Positions 26,542 through 35,682 of a stretch of 64,000 nucleotides of DNA are shown here, one piece after another. The translations under genes were made by a program, and so were the position numbers. How positions within the stretch are numbered: position 1 is the first letter of the stretch; each line of letters opens with the position of its first letter. The stretch is from Parabacteroides sp. (lineage in GTDB: Bacteria; Bacteroidota; Bacteroidia; Bacteroidales; Tannerellaceae), in assembly GCA_019417325.1 (NCBI GenBank), contig DXVO01000023.1:1-64000 (forward strand). The letters run 5' to 3'. The notes beneath the pieces were generated by a model. The model did not search any database and was not told the origin of the DNA. It was given only the letters and a program-made list of their open reading frames with translations.

Positions 26542-26935
26542 TTTCCCTTTTTATGTAAGCTAAACGGTTTACCCCGGAAATTTACTGAGCTAAAATGATA
26601 TTTTTTTCAAATCAGGACTGTTTTTTTATGGCAGCATCCGTATTAGACGGCTTGTTCTTTCCTGTATGCCTCGTAAAAACATCGATTTATTTTAGGATTC
26701 AATATGTAAAAATAAAAAAATTCATGTCCGACCATGGTATATGATTATAGAATACAAAGAAATTCCTATAGGAAGCCGTTATCTGATTATAATAAATAAA
26801 GAAAATCATGTATAAAGCCGTTATTTAATTATGAAAAATAAAAAAAACCGTATTAGATCATGTTATTTATAGATAGATACCATAATTAACCGTCTCTTTT
26901 CATGGTAAAAAATATGTTTAAAGCAAATAAAACTA
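26542..26935. other. AT-rich intergenic region with degenerate direct repeats
   Basis: No gene is visible. GC content is near 27% in 26761-26820. Two similar segments begin with AAGCCGTTAT at about 26772 and 26815, each followed by AT-rich sequence with (A)ATAAA runs and ATCATG. A weaker third copy begins near 26733. The fecR promoter should lie in the right-hand part nearest 26541, but no clear -7 element was found. Confidence 0.5.
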
Positions 26936-26943
26936 TATTTTTG
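26936..26943 (+). promoter_or_regulatory. Candidate -7 element of the AraC-type gene
   Basis: TATTTTTG fits TAnnTTTG and lies 22 bases before the ATG at 26966. The matching -33 position reads TATG (one mismatch to TTTG) with 19-base spacing. Confidence 0.5.
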
Positions 26944-26965
26944 CATTAAACATATTCTACGAACC

Positions 26966-27442
26966 ATGAAAATTCAAAGAAAGCCTCCGCAGTTCAGCCT
27001 GGAGAAGCTCTATGCTTCGCCTTTTACCTACGAACGCAAGTACCGTCCCGACGGCAGCATCTATTGGGAGAAGCTTACCGACCAAAACCCTGCCACAGGC
27101 ATCGATGCGTTGGACGATTTCCTTCGTTACCTTCGCTCCGGCTACCGTACGGTCAAAGGCATCGCCTCGCTAATAGGCGTAACGGCCCCCGAACTGAACG
27201 CTTTCGTGAAAATCCTTACGGGACAAAATGCATCGGAATTTATCCGCCTCTATCTGGTGCATCAGGCACAGTTGATGCTGAAATACACGGATTTGACCGT
27301 GGACGAAATCGCCCAACATTGCAGTTTCAGCAGCAATTCCAACCTTACGCAGTCGTTCATCCCTGTGGTAGGCGTTTCGCCGAAGATATATCGCTACCAA
27401 CATCAAGGGCCGCTCGACAGAGGACGTTTCCGGATAAAATAG
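26966..27442 (+). CDS. Small AraC-type helix-turn-helix protein
   Basis: A 158-residue protein whose C-terminal two-thirds (about 60-145) resembles the two-helix AraC DNA-binding domain: ELNAFVKILTGQNASEFI, then LTVDEIAQHCSFSSNSNLTQSF and VGVSPKIYR. The N-terminal 55 residues (YRPDGSIYWEKL) are not a recognised ligand domain. It runs opposite to the sigma and fecR genes and sits between them, ending 4 bases from the sigma gene stop. Three sampled 60-base lines give about 54% GC, well above the neighbouring sigma gene (about 40%) and the upstream spacer (about 27%), which suggests acquisition from elsewhere. Its targets are unknown. Confidence 0.75.
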   Translation: MKIQRKPPQFSLEKLYASPFTYERKYRPDGSIYWEKLTDQNPATGIDALDDFLRYLRSGYRTVKGIASLIGVTAPELNAFVKILTGQNASEFIRLYLVHQAQLMLKYTDLTVDEIAQHCSFSSNSNLTQSFIPVVGVSPKIYRYQHQGPLDRGRFRIK

Positions 27443-27446
27443 GATA

Positions 27447-28067
27447 TCAGGTGCCAATCGTATGTACGCCTTGGGAAAGAAGGGAATAGGAAAGACAAAG
27501 GCAAAGCATGTAATAATCGTTTTTGGACATATGCCCTTTCAGGAATTTAAGGGCCAGATAAAGATGGCTTTCCACCGTGCGCTGAGGCATCCGGAGTTGT
27601 TCCGAAACTTCTTTGGCTGTCAGGCCTTTTATATAGCTAAGGATAAAAACTTCACGGCGCTGTGCAGGCATCTGTTCGAGCAATTCATATAAACGGCGAT
27701 AGAAATCCTTGGTGTAAAGTTCTTCCATAACAGGAGTGTCTCCTTTCAGCAAGGATTGGTAATCTTCCAAATGTTTTTCGTAAAGATGCGTGTTATACTT
27801 TTCCATCGAGCTGTTTTTCCTGAAAGAATCCAGGCAACGCGTATAGGCTGCTTGAAACAGATAGGAATGGAAACCTTCGCCAGCATACAATTTTTTACGA
27901 TTTTCCCACACATATAGAAAAACATCCTGAACAATGTCTTCCGCCGCCTCATCTTCTACGATAGCGGCAACATAGGCCATTACCCGGGGATAGAAATACC
28001 GGAATAAACTGTTGAAAGCCTCCCTGTCTCCTTTTTTTAGTTTTTCTACCAATGAAATATCAAACAT
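27447..28067 (-). CDS. ECF sigma-70 factor (Bacteroidetes FecI-like)
   Basis: A 206-residue sigma factor. Region 2 spans about 5-75 (LVEKLKKGDREAFNSLFRYFYPRVMAYV, then AEDIVQDVFLYVWENR), and region 4 about 125-185 (LLEQMPAQRREVFILSYIKGLTAKEVSEQL, PQRTVESHL). The ATG at 28067 is preferred to the in-frame ATG at 28103 because the predicted transcription start lies near 28107, and region 2 begins just after it. The partner FecR normally follows directly, but here an antisense AraC-type gene and an AT-rich spacer intervene (905 bases). It probably activates the SusCD locus to the left. Confidence 0.93.
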   Translation of the reverse strand: MFDISLVEKLKKGDREAFNSLFRYFYPRVMAYVAAIVEDEAAEDIVQDVFLYVWENRKKLYAGEGFHSYLFQAAYTRCLDSFRKNSSMEKYNTHLYEKHLEDYQSLLKGDTPVMEELYTKDFYRRLYELLEQMPAQRREVFILSYIKGLTAKEVSEQLRMPQRTVESHLYLALKFLKGHMSKNDYYMLCLCLSYSLLSQGVHTIGT

Positions 28068-28113
28068 GCGGCGTATTTTATGCAGAACGTTATAAGTTAT
28101 CATAAACCCGCCA

Positions 28114-28144
28114 CAAATTTAACAAACGGAAACGAAACATGAAA
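28114..28144 (-). promoter_or_regulatory. Promoter of the ECF sigma gene
   Basis: On the minus strand TAAATTTG (28121..28114) is an exact TAnnTTTG. TTTC (28144..28141), 19 bases upstream, is one mismatch from the -33 TTTG. Transcription would start near 28107. Confidence 0.65.
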
Positions 28145-28262
28145 TAATTTCAGAATATAAAACAGAATCAATCTGGTTCTTCAATACCTACAAAACTTCA
28201 TTTACCGTAAAAACTATACTTTTACCTGTAATTTGTATAACTCCCATGTTTTTCATTCACCT

Positions 28263-28270
28263 TATCTTTG
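28263..28270 (+). promoter_or_regulatory. -7 promoter element of the DUF418 gene
   Basis: TATCTTTG is an exact TAnnTTTG, 38 bases before the ATG at 28308. No convincing -33 element is seen at the usual distance. It excludes the in-frame ATG at 28233 as a start. Confidence 0.6.
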
Positions 28271-28307
28271 CCACATTATTAATTATCAAATAAACAACCT
28301 GTTTTTT

Positions 28308-29507
28308 ATGCAAATGAACACGTTTGACAAGGTAAAAAGTCTTTCCTCCCGGATTACAGTTATTGATGCCATGCGCGGAATTGCCTTAATCGGTATTTGC
28401 CTGACACACGCTATGCAATATTTTGGCGTCGGTTCTCCTCCTTCTCTGGAATTTTTTCCTTGGGAAGGGACGATGAACGAAGCGGCACGCTGGTTCATCC
28501 AATACTTTGTAGCTTCTAAATTCTATATTATTTTCTCATTGCTTTTCGGATTAAGTTTTTTCATCCAGATGGATCGTGCTGCACAAAAAGGGATTGATTT
28601 CCGTCCCCGTTTTTTCTGGCGGCTGACGCTATTGCTTATCATAGGCCTATTGCACAGCCTGTTATTCCGTATGGATATTTTGAGTATTTATGCTATTCTC
28701 GGATTTCCATTGGTCTTGATGTATAAATTATCGAACAAAATTCTGATAGGATTCGCTTTGTTTTTCTTGCTCGGAGGCGTACAGTTGGGTGTTGTGGGAT
28801 ATAAAGCCCTTAACCAGCCCAAACAGCAGGAAGAATTGGTTCAGGCAAATACAAACCGTCCCAGCCGCATACAGCCGGCTGCGAATTTCAAGGAAATGGC
28901 TATTCAAAATGCAACCAGCGGGATGATGCGTAAACTGAACTATCAGGTACAATCCGGACGTATATTCATGACGTTAGGTTTATTTATCATAGGATTACTT
29001 GCCGGAAGAATACGATTGTTTGAAAATTTAAATTTATACCGGAGAACTCTATACCAGGGAGCGGTAGTGGCAGCAATCCTTCTGGCTTTGCTCTACTTAT
29101 TGCAACCGTACATTCCACGCAGTAATCCGGATAATCTTGAAGGTTGGATATCCATGCCTGTTACCAATATGATTAACTTATTATCAGCCTATCTCTGGAT
29201 TGTATTCATCGTTTGGATATACCGTTCGGAAAAAATACAAAAGGCATTGGAGCCTGTTGTAAGCTACGGACGGATGGGGCTAACAAACTACATAGCACAA
29301 TCGGTTATCGGTGTCTTGTTATTTGTTCGGTTTGGTTTAGGATTAGGAGAATATCTCGGAACATTCTTTGCAATGCTTTTATGTACGGGCTACACAGTGC
29401 TACAAATAGCAGGAAGCCATTACTGGCTGAAAAAGTTCCGGTATGGACCGCTGGAGTGGCTATGGCGCTCCGGTACGTATATGAAATGGCAACCCCTCAA
29501 AAAATAA
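28308..29507 (+). CDS. DUF418-family polytopic membrane protein
   Basis: About 399 residues with roughly nine or ten hydrophobic segments. RITVIDAMRGIALIGICLTH begins the first transmembrane helix, as in the DUF418/YeiB family, related to membrane acyltransferases. The family C-terminal block GRMGLTNYIAQSVIGVLLF lies at about 325-343, and the final residues RYGPLEWLWRSGTYMKWQPL are also typical. An ATG six bases downstream (28314) is possible. Function in the family is unproven; an envelope acyl- or small-group transfer has been suggested. It stands alone, convergent with the phosphoesterase gene 7 bases away. Confidence 0.85.
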   Translation: MQMNTFDKVKSLSSRITVIDAMRGIALIGICLTHAMQYFGVGSPPSLEFFPWEGTMNEAARWFIQYFVASKFYIIFSLLFGLSFFIQMDRAAQKGIDFRPRFFWRLTLLLIIGLLHSLLFRMDILSIYAILGFPLVLMYKLSNKILIGFALFFLLGGVQLGVVGYKALNQPKQQEELVQANTNRPSRIQPAANFKEMAIQNATSGMMRKLNYQVQSGRIFMTLGLFIIGLLAGRIRLFENLNLYRRTLYQGAVVAAILLALLYLLQPYIPRSNPDNLEGWISMPVTNMINLLSAYLWIVFIVWIYRSEKIQKALEPVVSYGRMGLTNYIAQSVIGVLLFVRFGLGLGEYLGTFFAMLLCTGYTVLQIAGSHYWLKKFRYGPLEWLWRSGTYMKWQPLKK

Positions 29508-29514
29508 GATACGC

Positions 29515-30945
29515 TTATTTAAAGTGATTTCCAAAACGGTCGATCACTTCAACAGACACTTTACTCCCCGGCGAAGACGGTATGGCATAAAACAGATGTT
29601 CGGTCGGTACGGTTCCCAGCCAATCATAACGGAATGCCCCTTTATTCCTGCGATAAAAATCCGCAGTAAAAGGGTCATTCCCTTTATATTGAATCATTTC
29701 TCCCTGTTTTATTCCATTCTCATACCAGTATACTTTCCATGCCGGGTCATAATTCCAGACATTTACGGTTACGGCATCCGGTTTTTCCGGATTCGTTCCC
29801 AACGGATGGACACGAAATTGATATGCCTTATCCTTCCCCCGGCATTTATAATACCAGGAAATAGAATCACCATTCACTTCATATACGGCATATCCCTGCG
29901 GAGTACCGTCACTGCAATCGTCTCCTTGCCAGAATTGCCCGCAAAGTGCTGCATGTACATGTTCATATAAACCATCCGCCAACACAAAATTTTCGTTATA
30001 ATGAGTATGTCCCGACATAATATGCGTACGGTAGGGAGACAAAATCTTATACAATTGACGCCTGTTTTGCAAAGCAGAATGATTTGATTCCTTCGACCAT
30101 TCCTTATTCCGTGCCTCACGGGTATACGTCGGGATATGGAAAGAGACAACCACCGTACGGCCCGGCTCTATCCTGCTCAAATCCTGCTCCAGCCAATTAA
30201 GCTGCTTCTCCGTCAGATAAGCGATCGTTGCCGAACTGCGCCCCACACAAAAAACATCATCCAAGATAACATAATGGATTTTTCCCCTGTCGAAAGAGTA
30301 ATAATCCGGACCGAAATATTCTTTGAAAGTCTTTTTAGCTCCTTCGTCCGTACGTGCATTATCCACATCATGGTTGCCCGGAGTATAGAAAAACGGAACA
30401 CTACCTGTTTCCATAATCGCTTTCACTTTGGGCATATAAGACATATCGTCGCCCACCATATCCCCGCATAAAATACCATGAAGCGGCTGTTTTTTATAAT
30501 TGGCATTAATCAGTTGTTGCATATCTTTTACCGAAGCAGCGACCAATTCCAGATCGCTATCCACATAGACCTGAGGATCTGCCCAAACAAAAAAAGCATG
30601 CTTATTGTCGTCCACCGGCAATTGCTTCAAGGCGAAATCAAAACGTTGCTTTTTGGCAGACTTATCCGTCACCGGCAAATAAAAACTACCCGGGGACAAT
30701 TCATAGCCCGACGGTGTGGAAATATAGATAAATTCAGCATCCCGGGAACTCTGCAAATAATAATGCCCTTGTTTATCCGTAACCGTTATATGGATGCCAT
30801 CGGTGACCGGAACACCTGCCACCGGCTTGCCCTCACAACGTACAGTCCCACTGAACCCGATATTTTTTAAATCGGCCTGTGCCTGGCAGGGATATACCGC
30901 CAGACACAGGAAGAACAAACATATATTTCTGATTGCCTGCTTCAT
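29515..30945 (-). CDS. Exported calcineurin-like metallophosphoesterase
   Basis: A 476-residue protein with a Sec signal (MKQAIRNICLFFLCLAVYPCQAQA). An N-terminal beta-rich domain (about 30-105, GFSGTVRCEGKPVAGVPV) is of the Bacteroidetes MetallophosN type. The catalytic metallophosphoesterase domain has DPQVY for the expected DxH, GDMVGDD, GNHDVD, SFHIP and SGHTHYNEN. A C-terminal beta domain runs from about 350. In the first motif the usual His is Gln, which may alter one metal ligand. It is the last gene of the tandem SusCD locus, 33 bases after the GHL10-type gene, so it may remove phosphate or phosphodiester groups from the imported glycan; the substrate is unknown. Confidence 0.87.
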   Translation of the reverse strand: MKQAIRNICLFFLCLAVYPCQAQADLKNIGFSGTVRCEGKPVAGVPVTDGIHITVTDKQGHYYLQSSRDAEFIYISTPSGYELSPGSFYLPVTDKSAKKQRFDFALKQLPVDDNKHAFFVWADPQVYVDSDLELVAASVKDMQQLINANYKKQPLHGILCGDMVGDDMSYMPKVKAIMETGSVPFFYTPGNHDVDNARTDEGAKKTFKEYFGPDYYSFDRGKIHYVILDDVFCVGRSSATIAYLTEKQLNWLEQDLSRIEPGRTVVVSFHIPTYTREARNKEWSKESNHSALQNRRQLYKILSPYRTHIMSGHTHYNENFVLADGLYEHVHAALCGQFWQGDDCSDGTPQGYAVYEVNGDSISWYYKCRGKDKAYQFRVHPLGTNPEKPDAVTVNVWNYDPAWKVYWYENGIKQGEMIQYKGNDPFTADFYRRNKGAFRYDWLGTVPTEHLFYAIPSSPGSKVSVEVIDRFGNHFK

Positions 30946-30978
30946 TCTATATTTTGCTTTCTTACAAAAAGATACAAC

Positions 30979-32277
30979 TTAGTAACCTGCTTTGTCTATT
31001 GCCCGTTTAAATGTATCCCACAAATCATACTCAATTACCTGTACAATATCAAACACCACCAATCCGTCGGTTTGTGTCAACGATAAATAAGTAGCATCCT
31101 CCATTATATCTTTAGCCAGGGCATAAATACTTCCCAGCATAATTGTTTCCCCTCCTATTATTTCACGTCCTTTGGCATAAGCGTACTCCATAGACTCCGG
31201 ATCACTTTTCCCATACACTTTGCTCAGATAAGCACCATTCATAAAATGGCTCAGGTACGCTGCAAATCCGGTTTTCTTATACTCTTTGGAAGCCCAGGGA
31301 TATTTCCCATAAGGGTCATATTCATTACCACCCCAGTTTTGCCCTTGCCGGTACAGACCATGGTGCCAGGAAGCAGCCCAATAATCTAATCCCATATCGG
31401 GACGGATTTTTTTGATTTCCCCTTTCACCTCTTTAATGAAATCATGTATCACCATCGCCCTGTATTCATACCATAAAGGGGCATAGACTCCGTCCTTTAC
31501 ATACCAATTTCCTTTTTTATCCCTCTCCCAGGTAAAAATATCGGTCGGGAAATCCGGAACCTTTTCACCGACATACTTTTCAAAATCAATTCTGGAGGCT
31601 TCGGAGAAATCGGTTTCGACACCCGAATAACGACAATAGTCCAGGACAAAAATATCGAACTGATAGTTAGATACGATTTCCTTTATAAACCCAAGACAAT
31701 ACTCCCTCACCTCCGGTAGTATAGGATTCAAGAACGCGGCTACTTTTGTACTGTCGTCCCGTATATCCATCATGCCGGCGGGCGTATATTCGATAGCTGT
31801 TTTTCCATCCCATCGCTTATCTACATAAACAACGCCTTTTTTCTTTGCCGGACGTCCTGCCGGGAATATCATTGCCGATACGGCAACTTTCAAATCCCTT
31901 TTTCGCGCTTCCTTGATAAAGAACTGCAAATAATCCCACTTCTGCTGGGGACGGGCATCGTGCATATGTTTTGTCCGTTTATAATGGACAAAGCCATCGG
32001 TAGCCTTGACATCCACAACGATCGTATTGAACCCGGTATCTTTTATTTTATCCAGATAATAACGAATCGTATCCTGGTTTGAGAAACGTTTATAATTGGC
32101 TTCCGCATCCAGCCAGATATACTTGGGTTTTTCCATTTTCTCCGCCCTTACCATTACAGGAAAGCTGAATAACAAAGTAAAGAGAAAAGGGAAAAAGCAT
32201 TTTACTGCACATAGACAACGCAGAGCACGCAAGCTCCTGCTGGATAATTTATTCATTTTTTGTTTATCGTTATACAT
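30979..32277 (-). CDS. Exported GHL10-type putative glycoside hydrolase
   Basis: A 432-residue protein resembling the glycosyl-hydrolase-like 10 (DUF187) family. After a long signal segment (about 20-45) the TIM-barrel pattern appears: YYLDKIKDTGFNTIVVDVKATDGFVHY, EARKRDLKVAVSAMIFPAG, then DIFVLDYCRYSG and MGLDYWAASWHHGLY. The Asp in VLDYCRY and acidic residues in the barrel are candidates for catalysis, but the family mechanism is not settled. An ATG seven codons in (32256) gives a more usual signal peptide and may be the true start. It lies 6 bases after the surface lipoprotein gene and 33 bases before the phosphoesterase. Confidence 0.75.
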   Translation of the reverse strand: MYNDKQKMNKLSSRSLRALRCLCAVKCFFPFLFTLLFSFPVMVRAEKMEKPKYIWLDAEANYKRFSNQDTIRYYLDKIKDTGFNTIVVDVKATDGFVHYKRTKHMHDARPQQKWDYLQFFIKEARKRDLKVAVSAMIFPAGRPAKKKGVVYVDKRWDGKTAIEYTPAGMMDIRDDSTKVAAFLNPILPEVREYCLGFIKEIVSNYQFDIFVLDYCRYSGVETDFSEASRIDFEKYVGEKVPDFPTDIFTWERDKKGNWYVKDGVYAPLWYEYRAMVIHDFIKEVKGEIKKIRPDMGLDYWAASWHHGLYRQGQNWGGNEYDPYGKYPWASKEYKKTGFAAYLSHFMNGAYLSKVYGKSDPESMEYAYAKGREIIGGETIMLGSIYALAKDIMEDATYLSLTQTDGLVVFDIVQVIEYDLWDTFKRAIDKAGY

Positions 32278-32283
32278 ATACTA

Positions 32284-34014
32284 TCAATTCACATTTTCAT
32301 ACTTAGTTAATTCATAAGCCATAATTCCGGCATCTGTTACCAACATATATACATAGATGCTATTTCCGTCGTCGCTCATCTTTATAGCAATGTCTCCCGT
32401 TGCATTCTCATTATCACCTTTCGCAAACTGCAAGAGATTCGGTAACGAAGTAAACACATTGAATTTCTTATAATAGGAATCATCATCCTTATCAATAGGA
32501 ATAAGAGACGGATTGGTAACATCAAATCCCAATAACTTAGTCTGGTACGACCAGTTTCCGGAAGCTGCAAACATATATTTTGCATGGTTGAACTCACCAT
32601 AAGCAATGCTATAAACCGTATTATTGTAAAAAGCCGAACTGTTTTCATTGGTTTCAAACAAGAACGCTTTCCTGTTCTCATCCATATAAACAAGTCCTTT
32701 ATCCGTTCCGACGGATAGCACGAAATATGGAGTATTGTCGCTTGCAGCCGTAGGTATTGATTTACCTCTCCATTTATACATGACGCCTTGTCCTGCAACA
32801 ATTTCAGGATTTGCAGCATTGGTTATCACCCCGTTCTTTACAGAGAATTTTAATGAACGGTTTTCATCCGCACCATTCCCGCCCATCGAAACCATTATCT
32901 GGGCATCCCCATCTATATCTCCTGCTATTTTAATAGAGCGTCCCAAATCGATACCCCTGTTTGTCTCCGATGCAAAATGAGTCACCGGCAATTGAAGGAT
33001 GACTTCCGGCGGATTGCTCAATCCGTTCTTCCAACGGAAAATCTTCAAAATATTATCCGCATTTGCTATCCGGGTAAAATTAACAGCGAGCAGATTATCC
33101 CTGTCGTCCGTATCTATTCCGAAAATAATACCGCCTACGCCATCCGCATCCGTTCCTTGAATATTTACATGCTCGGATAGCAATTGTCCTGTCAACTTAT
33201 TATAGATGGAAAATGCAAGATTACGTCTTGCCACAATCAATTTATCCCCACATACAGCCAAACCACAATCCAAGCCTTTGGTAAAACCGGCTGCATCAGA
33301 ATCTTTTTGCCACATCAGATAGGTCAAACCAAATCCATACTCCAATATCTTCGGATACGACTGGACAACAGTTATCGTACTTGTACTTCCATCCAGTGCC
33401 GTCACTGTATAAACCACATTTTTTGTAAAATCCTGAGGCTCATCCATACCGGGGGAAACAGATGCCCACGGAGAAAGGGTAAAAGAAGGAACCACATGCT
33501 TTAACAAATCCTGGTCGAACTTGGGAGGTACGATTAACTTGATTGTATCTGTCGAAGCATTTATTCCTTTCAGATTCAAGGAAGGAATAGAGAATCCTGT
33601 CATCTCTTTTTTATCGCTTTTCAGAAGACGGGCTAAGATTACATATGCATGCAGCGTCCCATTTCCAGCCTGTACTGTTACCGGATAGGGTTTGGATAAA
33701 TCTTTTATACCCCCCAATTCCGGAGTCACAACAGCTCCGGAAGGAAGATTCGCCCGCAATATCATCTTCGTCAAATCCGGCTTTATGGCTGCCGTATCTG
33801 ACAAATAGTACGGAATATCAAAATAGATACTATCCTGGTTAGCTGATAATATCCCCTGCCAGACCTTGTCACTGGCACTGTTAAACAGTTGTGCTGTCAT
33901 ATCAAGAACGGCACTCTTGTCTCCCAGTTTCACTTCGTCGGCCTTATGGCAGGACATAAATCCCGGAATAACAGACAAAAGAAGGAACGTTCTTATATAT
34001 TTATCGAGTTTCAT
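32284..34014 (-). CDS. Surface glycan-binding-type lipoprotein
   Basis: A 576-residue lipoprotein (lipobox near FMSC, Cys at residue 22) in the place where SusE/F-like glycan-binding proteins sit, 27 bases after a susD gene. The N-terminal part (about 30-225) shows two Ig-like beta domains of the DUF5018 type. The C-terminal part (about 230-570) has repeating blades such as LDCGLAVCGDKLIVARRN and SYWDxL-like turns, suggesting a beta-propeller (DUF4623-like). It probably binds the target glycan on the cell surface. The domain names are from general resemblance, not a search. Confidence 0.72.
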   Translation of the reverse strand: MKLDKYIRTFLLLSVIPGFMSCHKADEVKLGDKSAVLDMTAQLFNSASDKVWQGILSANQDSIYFDIPYYLSDTAAIKPDLTKMILRANLPSGAVVTPELGGIKDLSKPYPVTVQAGNGTLHAYVILARLLKSDKKEMTGFSIPSLNLKGINASTDTIKLIVPPKFDQDLLKHVVPSFTLSPWASVSPGMDEPQDFTKNVVYTVTALDGSTSTITVVQSYPKILEYGFGLTYLMWQKDSDAAGFTKGLDCGLAVCGDKLIVARRNLAFSIYNKLTGQLLSEHVNIQGTDADGVGGIIFGIDTDDRDNLLAVNFTRIANADNILKIFRWKNGLSNPPEVILQLPVTHFASETNRGIDLGRSIKIAGDIDGDAQIMVSMGGNGADENRSLKFSVKNGVITNAANPEIVAGQGVMYKWRGKSIPTAASDNTPYFVLSVGTDKGLVYMDENRKAFLFETNENSSAFYNNTVYSIAYGEFNHAKYMFAASGNWSYQTKLLGFDVTNPSLIPIDKDDDSYYKKFNVFTSLPNLLQFAKGDNENATGDIAIKMSDDGNSIYVYMLVTDAGIMAYELTKYENVN

Positions 34015-34041
34015 ACGAATACGATTTAAAGGTTGTATAAT

Positions 34042-35670
34042 TTACCATAACGGATTTTGGACACATTTCGTATTATTCCGGATTTCAGAATTCGGAACAG
34101 GTATCAGGTAATATTTCTCCGGGAAATAACGGTTTGCATCATCGCATGCAACCTGTTTGTAAGAGAATGTGCCATCCGCCTTTTTCGTGATTTTGGTAGC
34201 ATGCATACGCTGTCCGTGAAGCACGCCCCGGGCAAGTTTCCATCTGCGTAAATCCCAGTAGCGATGTCCTTCAAAAGCCAGTTCCACCATTCTTTCCGTA
34301 CGGAGGAAACTCATAAACTCTTCCTTATCGGATGTGTTCCGGGGAGAAATACCGGCACGCTCCCTCACCCGGTTCAGTGCAGCAAGCGCTTTGGTCATAT
34401 CACCGCTTTCCGCATAAGCCTCAGCCATAATCAATAAAACTTCCGCATAGCGCATTTCTACCCAGAATGAATCGCTGCCATCGATATCGAAGTTCGTATT
34501 CTTTTCATTCAGGAACTTCTTCATATAATAGCCTGTCACTGTCGTAGCCTTATTATTTCCTTGGGAATAATCGATATATCCATCGGTACCTCCCACGAAA
34601 GTTTCAAGGGTACGTCCTTTCCACGGAGCACCATTATAAAGGACGGAAGCATAAAAACGAGGTTCCCTGTTCACATAAGGATTTGCTGCATGTTCGCTGT
34701 TGTTCCAGTCAAAGTCCACATATTTGCCGCCCGATTTTATCTGGTACTGGCTGACAAGTTCTTCTGTCGGACCTGCCCAGCCGCCTCTGTCGGCTATATC
34801 GCCCGAGGGTGCAAAATAACGGTCGAAATAATGTTTTACTTCCGGCTTCTTATAGTATACCGCCAACAGGATTTCCTTGTTAAATGCTTGGGTAAAGATA
34901 GTTGCATAGTCAGACTGTAAGCCGTAGATTCCCTGGTTTTCCAGTTCAACAACCTTCTGTCCCGCCCAGATAGCTTTATCATATTGTTTCGCATACAAAG
35001 CACAACGGGCCATCAAACCGTAGGCGGCTCCTTTCGTTACACGGCCTGTATTATCCTTATCCCAGGAGACCGGCAGCAATTCCGCAATTTCCTGAAACTC
35101 TTTTATCACATAATTCCAGGAATCTTCCTCGGATGAACGTGCTTTATCTTTCTGGTCCTGGTTATCCACCTGTCCCCCTTCTGCCGTACGTAAAATAGCG
35201 CCGGCATGGTTCCGGATAATTTTATAATACAGATAAGCACGCATAAAACGGGCTTCGGCAACACGTATACTCAAAAATTCGGGTTTCAGATGAGCGCCTT
35301 TAGTCGGTGCATCACAAATAAATTCATTATCCCGGCGGATACGGGCATAATTTCCCCAGGTATTCAATTGCCCGTTATCCGGTGTAATAAAATTCTCAAT
35401 CAACAATACACGGTTATGATAACTTGCCGACATGGAAGTCAGACTATATTTCAAGATATCCGCATAACCGTCAGAAAGTTCCGTTCCGCCTATCTCCGCA
35501 TTATTTGTTTCCTTCAATGCCGAATACAATCCGAGTACATATAAGTCCAGATTCGTCTCATTTTTCCATGCGACTTCTTCTGAATAATTGTCTTTCACTT
35601 CTACATCCAATACACTGCATGAAGAAAGTAATACCGTGGTTATTATCAAATATATAATATTCTTTTCCAT
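34042..35670 (-). CDS. SusD/RagB-family lipoprotein (second pair)
   Basis: A 542-residue SusD homologue. The lipobox LSSC puts the lipidated Cys at residue 18. SusD features include ARFMRAYLYYKIIRNHAGAI in the TPR region and the C-terminal VELAFEGHRYWDLRRW. It follows the SusC at 35683-38844 by 12 bases and is followed by the surface lipoprotein, so the three form a surface-import unit. Confidence 0.94.
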   Translation of the reverse strand: MEKNIIYLIITTVLLSSCSVLDVEVKDNYSEEVAWKNETNLDLYVLGLYSALKETNNAEIGGTELSDGYADILKYSLTSMSASYHNRVLLIENFITPDNGQLNTWGNYARIRRDNEFICDAPTKGAHLKPEFLSIRVAEARFMRAYLYYKIIRNHAGAILRTAEGGQVDNQDQKDKARSSEEDSWNYVIKEFQEIAELLPVSWDKDNTGRVTKGAAYGLMARCALYAKQYDKAIWAGQKVVELENQGIYGLQSDYATIFTQAFNKEILLAVYYKKPEVKHYFDRYFAPSGDIADRGGWAGPTEELVSQYQIKSGGKYVDFDWNNSEHAANPYVNREPRFYASVLYNGAPWKGRTLETFVGGTDGYIDYSQGNNKATTVTGYYMKKFLNEKNTNFDIDGSDSFWVEMRYAEVLLIMAEAYAESGDMTKALAALNRVRERAGISPRNTSDKEEFMSFLRTERMVELAFEGHRYWDLRRWKLARGVLHGQRMHATKITKKADGTFSYKQVACDDANRYFPEKYYLIPVPNSEIRNNTKCVQNPLW

Positions 35671-35682
35671 AATTTGCTCTCT

